Below, piece by piece: positions 9,518 through 19,759 of a stretch of DNA of 64,000 bases. Both the position numbers and the translations under genes were made by a program. The notes under the pieces were generated by a model. That model was not told the origin of the DNA. It worked only from the letters and a program-made list of their open reading frames with translations, and ran no database searches. Each line of letters begins with the position of its first letter. Within the stretch, counting starts at the first letter, position 1. This DNA is from Brettanomyces bruxellensis. Its lineage: Eukaryota; Ascomycota; Pichiomycetes; Pichiales; Pichiaceae. The stretch covers positions 62,001 to 126,000 of the forward strand of contig NC_054685.1 of assembly GCF_011074885.1 (NCBI RefSeq). The letters are read 5' to 3'.

Positions 9518-10672
9518 TCAGATCACAATGCTTAGCATGCTGCCCTTATCTGTATGCCAGATATCATTAAGCATGAATCCTTTTTCGTTCCCCAGTCCAG
9601 CAACATTTTCAAGAATAAGTTCAGCATCATTCGAATCCGCATAATTTCTGAATCCAACTTCGGGTTGACTGCAATCCAGAGTTAGAATCTCGCTCTGGTG
9701 TTCGGAAGCAATCCTCGGCCTTTTAATGCTAGGATCGTATTGAAATAAACGGCAATATCTATGGCCGATATTCCCCACTATTGGGTCTAGGACTATCATT
9801 CCTTGCTTCTCACCCCATCCCAAACCACCCACCACTATTTTATAAAATTGGTTTGTATAGTTAGTACGGGAGAATGGTTTTGCATCTTTCAAGTCTAAAG
9901 GGTCGATTAATTCCATGAAAACGTCCCGCCTGGAATTTTGTATTTCTTTATTCGCAATTAAATAGTCAGCAGCAGGCCGACCATTTATCTTTTTAATCAT
10001 ATTGGATGTAAAGTCGGTCACTTGAAAGCACCCGTCGTTATCAGATAAATTGGCACCCAGGTCTAGTTCCTTTAACTGATGAAATGCTTGTAACTTTATG
10101 CAATCAGTTTTTAGCAACGGAAGCTTGATCGAGAGACGGCTGCAGTTTTCCAAATTTGCTGCATGATGATCATCATCATAGAAAAAGCTAGTATAATATT
10201 CCCCGTTTGTAAACAGAGTATTCGCTAGAGGCATGTTCAATAAATGGGACCCAGATGAGCATGCGATCTCTATATTTAGATTCGAATTCACCGATTTATC
10301 TTTCCAGTTTTTATCAAGTTGGGTAGGTGCAACAGCACTAAATGAACTTTTTACACTGCCAATACTTTCATTGCTGTTATCCGGAGCAAGTTCATAGTTC
10401 TCGATCGTAATCGGTTGATCAAACCATAATTCCGAAATAGCATTGCGTCTCCCAACAACGGTATCAACACAAGCTGTGACGATCTTTAGATTACTTGTAT
10501 TCCGAGTCTCAATAATATTGTAAACATTTTCTATGGTTTGCTGTAGCTGAGATGGTGTTGTAAGTAATATCAACGAATGCTCGTTCTGGGATGGTCCGAG
10601 ACGAAATTTCCGACTTGGATTTATTGTTGTTCTGAAAGATAACGAACGTCTGAAAATTTGAAATCTGAACAT
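9518..10672 (-). CDS. FIST-like domain protein, probably mitochondrial (384 aa)
   Basis: I do not recognise a specific yeast gene. The first 27 residues (MFRFQIFRRSLSFRTTINPS...) are rich in Arg, Phe and Ser with no acidic residues, as in a mitochondrial presequence. Two segments resemble FIST sensory/ligand-binding domains: NTLFTNGEYYTSFF near residues 151-164, and INGRPAADYLIANKE near 229-243, which fits the FIST_C pattern of a short strand, D/NG.pA..yl. FIST domains occur in bacterial signalling proteins and in eukaryotic F-box proteins such as FBXO22, but no F-box is visible here. The C-terminus ends NDIWHTDKGSMLSIVI. Start at ATG 10672. The family assignment is tentative, and localisation is inferred from the N-terminus. 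Confidence 0.4.
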   Translation of the reverse strand: MFRFQIFRRSLSFRTTINPSRKFRLGPSQNEHSLILLTTPSQLQQTIENVYNIIETRNTSNLKIVTACVDTVVGRRNAISELWFDQPITIENYELAPDNSNESIGSVKSSFSAVAPTQLDKNWKDKSVNSNLNIEIACSSGSHLLNMPLANTLFTNGEYYTSFFYDDDHHAANLENCSRLSIKLPLLKTDCIKLQAFHQLKELDLGANLSDNDGCFQVTDFTSNMIKKINGRPAADYLIANKEIQNSRRDVFMELIDPLDLKDAKPFSRTNYTNQFYKIVVGGLGWGEKQGMIVLDPIVGNIGHRYCRLFQYDPSIKRPRIASEHQSEILTLDCSQPEVGFRNYADSNDAELILENVAGLGNEKGFMLNDIWHTDKGSMLSIVI

Positions 10673-11148
10673 GGATATCCTGTAACTTCAGATCTACCTA
10701 TCTAACCACTAGTGAGTAGATTAGAAAGCAAAATGGGTTGTTCATGTAACATATACTTCTTAATCGATAACAAAAAATAATATTTGAGCACTTTTCCCCT
10801 AGAGCAAAAAAAAAAGCACATAAACATACCAACTTCAGCCCCAATAGTACTTGTAGACTCATCCTTTTCTTCATTTCTTTACGGCTACAGTTTTCTTTGC
10901 AAAGATTTTAATTATATTACCTTATCGAAAAAGCGTACTACACATGAGCATCAACTAAACCGAATAATTGCATGATGAATCCAAGTCAAACAAGGGACTC
11001 GCACGTATGATTCATATACTGAAACGGAATCCTCAAAAAATGAGAATGGCACTCACTTTAAAAATGTCACCAACAGTAGAATAAGCATACGGATAATCCA
11101 AAAGATCGGCTCGAAAGCAGCAGCAACAATAGTGAGAAGATAAATTAT
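10673..11148. other. intergenic between the FIST-like gene and RPL40
   Basis: 476 bases with short A runs and no supported gene. A GTATGT-like donor and a TTACAG acceptor exist on the minus strand before the FIST-like ATG, but there is no clear branch point, so no intron is called. Confidence 0.5.
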
Positions 11149-11915
<767 letters not shown>

Positions 11916-12125
11916 GATTTTTGTTATGCGAATGATCCGTTACTAAATTATAATAAATTATACGAAGGATTTGACGTTGAAACAGCAGCTTAAAGTCGCT
12001 CCTCAACTTGAAACCTACTGGCCTCAAATCCGTACGCACTACAAAGTGCCATCAAAAAAAAAATAAAAAAACGGAACTCGAAAAATTTGAAGTTAATTAG
12101 TTTAAGGGTTTGTACCCCTTATGTG

Positions 12126-12135
12126 ATCACGTGAT
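12126..12135. promoter_or_regulatory. Palindromic Cbf1-type site ATCACGTGAT upstream of RPL40
   Basis: A perfect 10-base palindrome with a CACGTG core, matching the RTCACRTG Cbf1 consensus. It is about 210 bases upstream of the inferred first exon boundary, a normal promoter distance if the 5' UTR intron is real. Confidence 0.5.
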
Positions 12136-13221
12136 GCATATTGAAATTGTTATAATATTTGTGGTGTACGGGTGCAGTGCTTGGGAGTACTACTTCTTTG
12201 TCAGTTGTAATCCCTTCGGTACTTTTCTGTATAATAAATAGTATTTAGTGGCCATCAAGCAACATATATTGAACTTCAATAATTTGTGAAAAATGCATAG
12301 AAACTTTTCAAATTAAAGCCAGCATCGAAAAGGAGGTCTTTGTTGTTAGTTTCTTAAAGGAATATAACTACTGTCAAATAAAGGGAAGGAGCCTCCCTCG
12401 ATTTATATTTATCTATTTGTTCCCTTATATTTTAAATAATGTATGATATGCTACTAAATGTAAAAACATAAACTTTGATAGATACTTTGGTATTATACAG
12501 AAAGTAAACTGTAAATAATTATGGTTATCTTTAGTAAAATATGAAATTGTTATATCGAATTTATTAGAACTCAAAAATTATGAATTTTATTCTTCCGATC
12601 AACATAATACCATATTTTCCAAGATTTCAACGGTTTTACAGGACATATAATTATATACAACATTTCAATCATTTTCTTCATAGTTTGAACATGTACACAA
12701 AGATAATATGGGTTACGATCAGGGGAAAACATAAGTTAGCAAAATATTCTTGCTAGTAAACCGCTCCAACAGATTTCAGTCCCTGATACGGAAGTGTCCT
12801 TCAAAAAAAAAGAAGGGGGAAAAAAGCGACTCGGAAATACGTCGCCGACGTTACCGCTTGAGCTTACGGCACCTTAAGATAGCCGTTCGCACAAAAGAAT
12901 GAATAAATCGTCCCTCAATGCCCCATTCATTCAAGATTTTATAAAACAATAGTCCCAACGGCTTTCAGTCAAACGGTGCTACTACTATTTCTTGTGAGAT
13001 GAGTAAGCAAAGGGTGGCCTTTCCAACTCGAGGCTTTAAATTCTCATGTGTGACAGGGTATGCATACGAGCTGTAATGAATACATCTTTTAGTTTCATTT
13101 GTAACTAAATTCAAGAACCTATAGACAATAATTTGAGATTCAGAGGAAGGTGTCAGAACATATTTGAATGTAAGCTGTAGCTTTGTCTGAAATTGGGAGC
13201 TGACACTTTGTAATTTGGAGG

Positions 13222-13246
13222 TTCCGCTACCAGCGGAAAGCCGCTT
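13222..13246. promoter_or_regulatory. Inverted repeat TTCCGCT-ACC-AGCGGAA plus AAAGCCGCTTT
   Basis: Perfect 7-base arms with a 3-base spacer (13222-13238), overlapped by AAAGC-C-GCTTT (13236-13246). The first contains CCG-N7-CGG, a spacing compatible with a Zn2Cys6 dimer site. It is about 190 bases before the LAP2-like ATG. Confidence 0.35.
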
Positions 13247-13426
13247 TATTTTTTAAGCATTCGCGATACAATAAGAATTACATTATGTACAGTACAGCAG
13301 GCACGTCTGATTTATTTGCCTGATTTTCCTGAACATAAAAGAGACCAATGCCATTCCAAAAAAGTGGCCCCAAAACACAACTAAGACTCGTTTAGTTTTT
13401 GTTCGACCTTTCTAATCATTCAGTAT

Positions 13427-15448
13427 ATGTTTAAAAGGTTTGCCGGCACATTCTGGTATTTTGCTAAACCTAAAAAGACCTTTTCACAACTCTCACCCTC
13501 AACATTTTGGAACATGTCTACATTCTCAAGATATCCAAACATCTCACCCCATTTGGCTGAGATTGTGAAACCCCATTTACCAAAGGATGGGTCACCTGAA
13601 ATTGATCCATCGACCAAGTCAAATTATTACAATTTCAAGGTCGAGCATTTGTACCTCGATTTAGCCGTGAGATTTGATAAGAAGCGTCTTATTGGTTCAG
13701 CTTCTTTTGATATCAAGGCTATTCAAGACTCTGGTAACATTATTCTGGATTCATCGTTCTTGAATATCAAGGATGTTTTCATCAATGGCGAAAAGACATC
13801 ATTTACTGTGAAGCCAAGAGAGGAGCCACTAGGCTCTCCATTTGTTATTAATTATTCAGTGAGAATAAATGATTCATTTAAGCTGAAGGTGGATTATGAA
13901 ACAACTGATAAATGTACTGCATTACAATGGCTAGACCCAGAGCAAACGGATGGTCACAAGCTACCATATCTGTTCTCACAGTGTGAACCATCACACGCTC
14001 GATCTTTCTTCCCATGCTTTGATACCCCCTCAATAAAAGCACCTGTATCATACCATATAACTTCTCCATTAAATACATTGGTTTCCGGCTTGTTGTCAGA
14101 CAAGAAGCCTTCTTCCAGTGATCCAAAACATTTTGTTTATCACTATGAACAGCCTGTTCCTATTCCATCCTATTTGGTTTCCATAGCATCCGGTGATATT
14201 GTGGGTGCAAAAATTGGACCTCGATCCACCGTTTACTCAGAGCCTTCCTTCATTGACAAATGCCAATATGAGTTTGAAGCTGACACTGAAAAGTTTATTA
14301 AGACTGCTGAGGATTTGGTGTTTGAGTATGAATGGAAAGAGTACAATGTTCTAATCCTACCGCAGTCGATGCCGTTTGGTGGTATGGAACATCCAAATTG
14401 TACCTTTGCCACACCCACCTTGGTTTCCGGTGATCGCGAAAATGTTGATGTCATTGCTCATGAACTTTCTCACAGTTGGTCTGGAAATTTGGTCACTAAC
14501 TGTTCCTTTGAACACTTTTGGTTGAATGAAGGCTGGACTGTTTATCTTGAGCGCCGTATTATTGGAAAACTGCATGGTGATAAGTATAGAGACTTCAGCG
14601 CTATCATTGGATGGACAGATTTAGTTAATGCGATTGATGCCATGGGTGACACTGCCAACAGATACAGCAGCTTAATTCAAGACTTAAAGGATGGAACTGA
14701 TCCTGACGATTCGTTCAGTGATGTACCTTATGAAAAAGGCTCTAATATGCTTTACACAATTGAAAAAACACTGGGTGGAAAAGAGCAATTTGATCCCTTT
14801 ATCAAATACTACTTTAGGAAATTTAAGTACAGTTCATTGGATACATATCAATTCTTAGATACTCTTTACGGCTTTTATGCTGACAGAAAGAATATTTTGG
14901 ATACAATTGACTGGCAAAGATGGCTATATGGGCCAGGATTACCACCAAAGCCAAAGTTTGATACTGAACTTGTTGACCAATGCTATAATCTATCTGACAA
15001 ATGGATCAAAGTTGCATCAACAACACCAGAACAGCTTGAGTCTATATTTGATCCATCTGATATTAAGAACTTCTCATCCAATCAAAATTTGGTCTTTTTG
15101 GATACGTTGGTTGGCTCTGATGGCGATGACGGATTTCATTGGAATTCATCAAGTGGAAGAAAAGCAGTTGAAGTTATGGGAAAGAAGTATGCAAATTATG
15201 AGACATCTCAAAACGCCGAGGTTCTTTTCCGTTGGTTCAGAATTCAGTTGATTGCAAGGATCGAATCTTCTTATATTAAATTGGCTGACTGGCTTGGAAC
15301 AGTTGGACGTATGAAATTCGTGAGACCTTCTTACATCTTGTTGAACAAGGTTGATAGAGCTCTTGCCTTGAAAACATTTAAAAAGTTTGAAGCAGGCTAT
15401 CATCCTATATGTCGCTCGATGGTTAAAAAAGATCTTGGTTTAGCATAA
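13427..15448 (+). CDS. LAP2: M1-family zinc aminopeptidase/epoxide hydrolase, leukotriene A4 hydrolase-like (673 aa)
   Basis: This is the yeast leukotriene-A4-hydrolase homologue, a zinc aminopeptidase with weak epoxide hydrolase activity. The catalytic block is intact: GGMEHP (substrate N-terminus recognition), HELSH with zinc ligands His345 and His349 and base Glu346, and WLNEGWT with ligand Glu368. Length is about that of S. cerevisiae Lap2 (671 aa), and long stretches such as FLDTLYGFY and WLGTVGRMKFVRP align. The first ATG (13427) adds 29 residues rich in Phe, Lys and Arg before a second Met at 13514. The extension could be a mitochondrial targeting signal used alternatively, as two starts would give two forms. 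It converges with MCM7. Confidence 0.93.
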   Translation: MFKRFAGTFWYFAKPKKTFSQLSPSTFWNMSTFSRYPNISPHLAEIVKPHLPKDGSPEIDPSTKSNYYNFKVEHLYLDLAVRFDKKRLIGSASFDIKAIQDSGNIILDSSFLNIKDVFINGEKTSFTVKPREEPLGSPFVINYSVRINDSFKLKVDYETTDKCTALQWLDPEQTDGHKLPYLFSQCEPSHARSFFPCFDTPSIKAPVSYHITSPLNTLVSGLLSDKKPSSSDPKHFVYHYEQPVPIPSYLVSIASGDIVGAKIGPRSTVYSEPSFIDKCQYEFEADTEKFIKTAEDLVFEYEWKEYNVLILPQSMPFGGMEHPNCTFATPTLVSGDRENVDVIAHELSHSWSGNLVTNCSFEHFWLNEGWTVYLERRIIGKLHGDKYRDFSAIIGWTDLVNAIDAMGDTANRYSSLIQDLKDGTDPDDSFSDVPYEKGSNMLYTIEKTLGGKEQFDPFIKYYFRKFKYSSLDTYQFLDTLYGFYADRKNILDTIDWQRWLYGPGLPPKPKFDTELVDQCYNLSDKWIKVASTTPEQLESIFDPSDIKNFSSNQNLVFLDTLVGSDGDDGFHWNSSSGRKAVEVMGKKYANYETSQNAEVLFRWFRIQLIARIESSYIKLADWLGTVGRMKFVRPSYILLNKVDRALALKTFKKFEAGYHPICRSMVKKDLGLA

Positions 15449-15796
15449 TATATACATTGATATGTCTATTTATAGCATATGATAAATGCTGTTGGTTATC
15501 TGTAGTGCCTAGACATATCACTCAATATTGCAATGAAATTTCCATTTACGGAGTGTTACACGAAAATATTGTATTAATTACTCTTACTTTATTAAAGTGC
15601 ATATTTCCAGTAGTGCTGTGTGCCTCATATAATATTTTGCTATATTTTACCTCTGATTTCTCCTTTTCAAATTCGCAAAAACACACACGAAAGTGTGAGT
15701 TGTTACGCATGTTTCACACCAAAAAGTAAAATTCATCTTCTATCCAAAAACTACAAAACAATAATATACAAAATGTGATGAAATACAAAAATCCAA
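15449..15796. other. intergenic, convergent LAP2/MCM7
   Basis: 348 bases of shared 3' flank. No gene seen. Confidence 0.6.
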
Positions 15797-18352
15797 TCAT
15801 TCGCTCATGGACTTGTCGCCATCTCCATCCGTGTCGGCATCCGAACCATGTTTTGAGTCTTTGACCGCAGACTCATCGTTATCCTTATCAGCGGCATCAA
15901 AATCCTCATCACCAAGGTTTCCAACAATAGCAAGCATCTCATCATCGTCCACAAGATGCCATAAATTCAAGGATTGATATCTATATATACATTCCTTGAA
16001 AAGATCTTCTGTAAAACCTTTACCAATGCAAGCATTTCTGAGAGCTGCGACTGACACGATTTTCTCACCGGACTGCCTGATTTTTTCCCTGATGAGATTG
16101 AAAACTTTGGATGAATCCGATTCACTAAGATTATCCGATTCATCTATGTTATCACTCAAACTTTGGCGAGCCACATTCACCAATCTCAAAGCTTCGTCAA
16201 TATCTTCTGTGTCAACCTCATTGCTAAATCTCACTCTTGCCAAAGCTTGCGACAACCGCAAAATACCCAATAATGTTCTTGGGGTTGTGTGACCAAAGTA
16301 GAATTTAGAAAATTCATATTTCTTACTCTCCTTCCTCATCTTCACGTACTGTTGAACAACATAGTCACGAACTTCAGGAGTAATGACAGGCCTAAACCTT
16401 CTAGCTATGGAAATAAACTGTCTCATTGTTGTTGCATCTAATGGTTCTAGAGCACTAGCCGGCTGTTTGTTGTACATATGAACATATGCAACGTGTTCAG
16501 CTAACCGCTCATCTTGTTCCCTGTCTGGTTTATCCAAAATGACAAACATGATATCAAATCTGGACATAAGTGCAGCAGGAAGATTTATATTCTGGAATGG
16601 TGATAACTTCGGATTGTAACGGCCGTACAAAGGGTTAGCGGCTGCTAATATTGAGGCTCTTGCATTCAAAGTTGTGGTAATTCCGGCCTTGGATATGGAT
16701 ATCGTTTGTTGCTCCATAACTTCATGGATAGCAGTACGGTCACTTTCGTCCATCTTATCAAACTCATCAATACAGCAGACACCGTTATCGGCTAACACCA
16801 AAGCACCACCTTCTAAAACCATTTCATCGGTAATAGGGTCTCTCATAACAGCAGCAGTAAGACCCACCCCCGATGAACCTTTACCAGTTGTATAAACACC
16901 TCTTGGAGCCAGCTTTGAGATCGACTTCAAAAGCTGTGATTTGGCAACACCGGGATCACCCATTAAAAGAATGTTGACGTCACCTCTAATTCTCATACCA
17001 TCATTCATCTCCTTTGTGACACCACCAACAAGCAAAAGCAAAAGAGCCTTCTTAATGTCAAGATTTCCATAAATTTCAGGTGCAATGGAAGAAGCCAATC
17101 TTTCGTAAAGATGACCCTGAGAGCGAATTTCAGACACCTTCTCCTCAACCTCTGGGGTAATTCCCAAGTTTTCATATTTCCTCTTATGCTGCTTGACACT
17201 CTGTGCTAATAGATATGTTTCTGTAAGTAAGCCTGCCTTCCATGCTTTGTAGGCAGTATATGGAACAGGTAAAAAGATACCTGCAACATCCACAATATCA
17301 CCAGGATCCATGGATCGCACCAAAGTTCCAACAACGTGAATATTTAACATTCTTGGGATTTGTCCCACCGGAACTTGACTGGCCAATTCCTGAATTTTCA
17401 CATCTTGGAATGGCAAGAATTTAGAGGCCCTTGTGGATGGGAAAAGATGGCCCCTGTGTTGGTTGCTCATACACTGCGGAGAATTACATTCTGTTAATGG
17501 TGTGAAGGTGTTGGATGTAACCTCTTGAAAGATCTCATATCCACAAGTATCACAAGTGTATGCATTAACCTGAACAGCTGGTTTAACATCCGAAACTCTG
17601 GTAACAATGCCCCGTACCGTAATCAATTTACCCAAGTGGCTTCCTCGGACTTCTCTCACAGCCAATGCTTTTCTAGGGCCTTTCAAAGTTGCACCAGTAG
17701 GAGGGCGGAAGTAGAGATTGTATCTTCTGGTTAACTCAGCTGGGAATAGATCGGCCGAACCTTCAACATCTATTGCAGCTCTCTGTTGCTGTTCAGCATT
17801 ATCACCAACTAAACCACTATTTGCCAATTCTTGCTGATGCTCTTCTATAAGTCGGGCATTTCTAAGCTTTCTCTGATGAATGATAACATCAAGTACATCA
17901 TCCTTATGCGATAGGTTCACTGTAGGATCAGGCATGATCTCATCGATAACTTCAGAAAACAGGTTGACAAAATGTTCCGTATTTCTCATAACAATATCGG
18001 TCAGGCTTCCGGAAGAACGACCAGCCGGTCTTTGGGTTTCCTCATAAGTTTTCACATCATCCAGATCAATATAAAGGGCAGTTAATTCTCTATTGGCCAC
18101 TCTTTGTAAAAGATGCATATATTTTGGTCCCTTACCAACACCCTGTAAATCTTCGTCATCATGTTCCAATTCCGCAGCACTGTGATCATATAGACCTTCT
18201 GCGGATTCTTCCTTGGCTTCTTCAAGAGATTCCGTCGATTTGAAGTGTTGTAGGAAATCACGTATTTCTTCTTTTAAATCTCCATAGTTAATATTCATTT
18301 GCACTGCCGGTAGCACAACACCACCCGGTGCGGAAGCAGCTAATGTAGCCAT
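15797..18352 (-). CDS. MCM7: Mcm7, replicative helicase subunit (851 aa)
   Basis: Mcm7 is one of six subunits of the Mcm2-7 helicase loaded at origins in G1 and active in the CMG complex. The N-terminal domain has a Cys4 zinc motif (CDTCGYEI...CNSPQC, about residues 264-292). The AAA+ core has Walker A GDPGVAKS near 465, LVLADNGVCCIDEFDKMDESD (Walker B) and the arginine finger SRFD. The blocks KGPKYMHLLQRVANREL and ILAAANPLYGRYNPKLSPFQNI identify it as Mcm7 rather than another MCM. S. cerevisiae Mcm7 is 845 aa. The frame extends to a TTG at 18400, but the first ATG is 18352 (MATLAASAPG). The acidic C-terminal tail is rich in Asp, Glu and Ser. An ACGCGT box lies about 310 bases upstream. Confidence 0.96.
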   Translation of the reverse strand: MATLAASAPGGVVLPAVQMNINYGDLKEEIRDFLQHFKSTESLEEAKEESAEGLYDHSAAELEHDDEDLQGVGKGPKYMHLLQRVANRELTALYIDLDDVKTYEETQRPAGRSSGSLTDIVMRNTEHFVNLFSEVIDEIMPDPTVNLSHKDDVLDVIIHQRKLRNARLIEEHQQELANSGLVGDNAEQQQRAAIDVEGSADLFPAELTRRYNLYFRPPTGATLKGPRKALAVREVRGSHLGKLITVRGIVTRVSDVKPAVQVNAYTCDTCGYEIFQEVTSNTFTPLTECNSPQCMSNQHRGHLFPSTRASKFLPFQDVKIQELASQVPVGQIPRMLNIHVVGTLVRSMDPGDIVDVAGIFLPVPYTAYKAWKAGLLTETYLLAQSVKQHKRKYENLGITPEVEEKVSEIRSQGHLYERLASSIAPEIYGNLDIKKALLLLLVGGVTKEMNDGMRIRGDVNILLMGDPGVAKSQLLKSISKLAPRGVYTTGKGSSGVGLTAAVMRDPITDEMVLEGGALVLADNGVCCIDEFDKMDESDRTAIHEVMEQQTISISKAGITTTLNARASILAAANPLYGRYNPKLSPFQNINLPAALMSRFDIMFVILDKPDREQDERLAEHVAYVHMYNKQPASALEPLDATTMRQFISIARRFRPVITPEVRDYVVQQYVKMRKESKKYEFSKFYFGHTTPRTLLGILRLSQALARVRFSNEVDTEDIDEALRLVNVARQSLSDNIDESDNLSESDSSKVFNLIREKIRQSGEKIVSVAALRNACIGKGFTEDLFKECIYRYQSLNLWHLVDDDEMLAIVGNLGDEDFDAADKDNDESAVKDSKHGSDADTDGDGDKSMSE

Positions 18353-18658
18353 TTTATGATTGTTGGCTCTTGAAATAAGATGATGCTTGTGGGTGAACAA
18401 ATGGTATAATTATCAATCAAGGTTCAAAAGTCTGCGATGAATTCTAACTTCACGTAAAAGAAAAAGTATCTTCATCTCGCTTCGGGACTTTTTTTTTATG
18501 AAACATACAGGGGGGGGGTTAGCATTATATTTCCAGCATCATTCAGTATGGTAACAAAAAAAAAAAGGTTAGTTATTCGCTCTTAATAATTATTATTCTA
18601 TTTGTGGAAAATTACATACATGAAGCTTACAAAAAAATTTCCAATTCGGTGAAAATTC

Positions 18659-18815
18659 ACGCGTCAAAAGAAATGTGCTTATGCGCATCAGAGATATTTC
18701 ATATTTGAGGCTAAACATATGTTACGTCGATCGACCCGACTGGCGGCTTTAAAACAAGAAGAAAACAAAGAGCATTCGAGATAAAAAAAAAAAGGGAGGA
18801 GGACCTTACGCGAAA
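18659..18815. promoter_or_regulatory. MCB ACGCGT and SCB-like ACGCGAAA upstream of MCM7
   Basis: ACGCGT at 18659-18664 is the exact MBF core, 307 bases before the ATG. ACGCGAAA at 18808-18815 fits the SBF core CRCGAAA. Both suit G1/S transcription of a pre-replicative complex gene; function is inferred. Confidence 0.45.
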
Positions 18816-19379
18816 GTTTTTTCCAGTCTTTTCCATCTGTAGTTTTCTTTTATTTTCTTTCGCAGCCCCGTTTGATAGGGCTAGACCCTTCCTTAGTCAT
18901 TTTGTCGCAATATGCCTTTTATATTTATTTCCAATAGTTTCTCTAGGGTTATCTTGATCTCTTTTACTTTATCAATAAAATTTATGACAGAATGAATTGT
19001 ACGGCGAAACACCGGAAGGAAAACAACTATAATAAAAGTGTAAAACGTAAGCACTTCTCCTTATCTAACAACACACACAAGATCGCACAAAATCGAACAA
19101 AGATCTCTTTTTTACTGGAGTCTATTAAGTTTCAGGGAAAGATTTAGAGCTTGAAAAAATTTACTCTAAAAAATTAAACAATGCCAAAGAAGAACAAAAA
19201 CAAAGAAAATTTATTTATTGATTGTTGCTCGCAGTGACGTAAACCCAAGCATGCATTTTCATTGGTCAGTACTACTTGCGTATGATTCAATAGCCCTTTT
19301 TCGGGCAGCTTCATGTTCTCATACCTAGCAGGCCACGTCAAATCAATCAAATTCATACTAGAAAATTACGTTGCAGGCA

Positions 19380-19387
19380 GTAAACAA
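19380..19387 (+). promoter_or_regulatory. GTAAACAA forkhead-type motif upstream of transporter copy 1
   Basis: Matches the RTAAACAA forkhead consensus, 373 bases before the ATG. The same octamer occurs before copy 2 at 22029-22036. Function is not shown. Confidence 0.25.
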
Positions 19388-19759
19388 GTAATACGTGACT
19401 ATTTTTTGAAACCTTGCTCGACTATTTAAAGGTTGCCTTTTTCCCTCTCCCCCGTTGCAACCTATGACTCGCAAAATGTTTTTTCTTCTTTTTCATTCGT
19501 CTCTTTCTACTGTATACTTCTGACGCCAATCTTTTCTTGCTTCTTCATTCTTTGCGTGGATAGTTACCAAGTGCGGATACAATCCATCATTGTTAGCAAT
19601 CGCTTTTACATTTTTACTTGAGCTAATTACTTTCTGTTTATACTTTATTCAAAGAGAGAATATCTCACACATTTCTTAAAAAAAGTAACCATAAAAGAAG
19701 AACACACAATTAGTAGAAGAACCATAGAGGATCAACAAAAGACAACAAGAAACATCAGT

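Larger units (their letters stand above)
11916..13426. other. intergenic between RPL40 and the LAP2-like gene (divergent)
   Basis: About 1.5 kb without a supported gene. It holds the RPL40 promoter with an E-box, an AT-rich stretch (about 12360-12760), a GC-richer island near 12825-12895 and paired short hairpins at 13222-13246. A 25-codon frame at about 13000-13075 is too short to call. Confidence 0.5.
18353..19759. other. intergenic, divergent MCM7 / inositol transporter 1
   Basis: 1.4 kb. Seen: a G run near 18510-18518, MCB/SCB-like motifs on the MCM7 side, GTAAACAA at 19380-19387 on the transporter side, and several A/T runs. No supported gene. Confidence 0.55.

Noticed and set aside
10672..10830. 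5' UTR intron before the FIST-like gene
   Set aside because: GTATGT and TTACAG exist on the minus strand, but no TACTAAC is present.
18353..18400. 16-residue extension of MCM7
   Set aside because: It starts at TTG. The ATG at 18352 gives the expected length.
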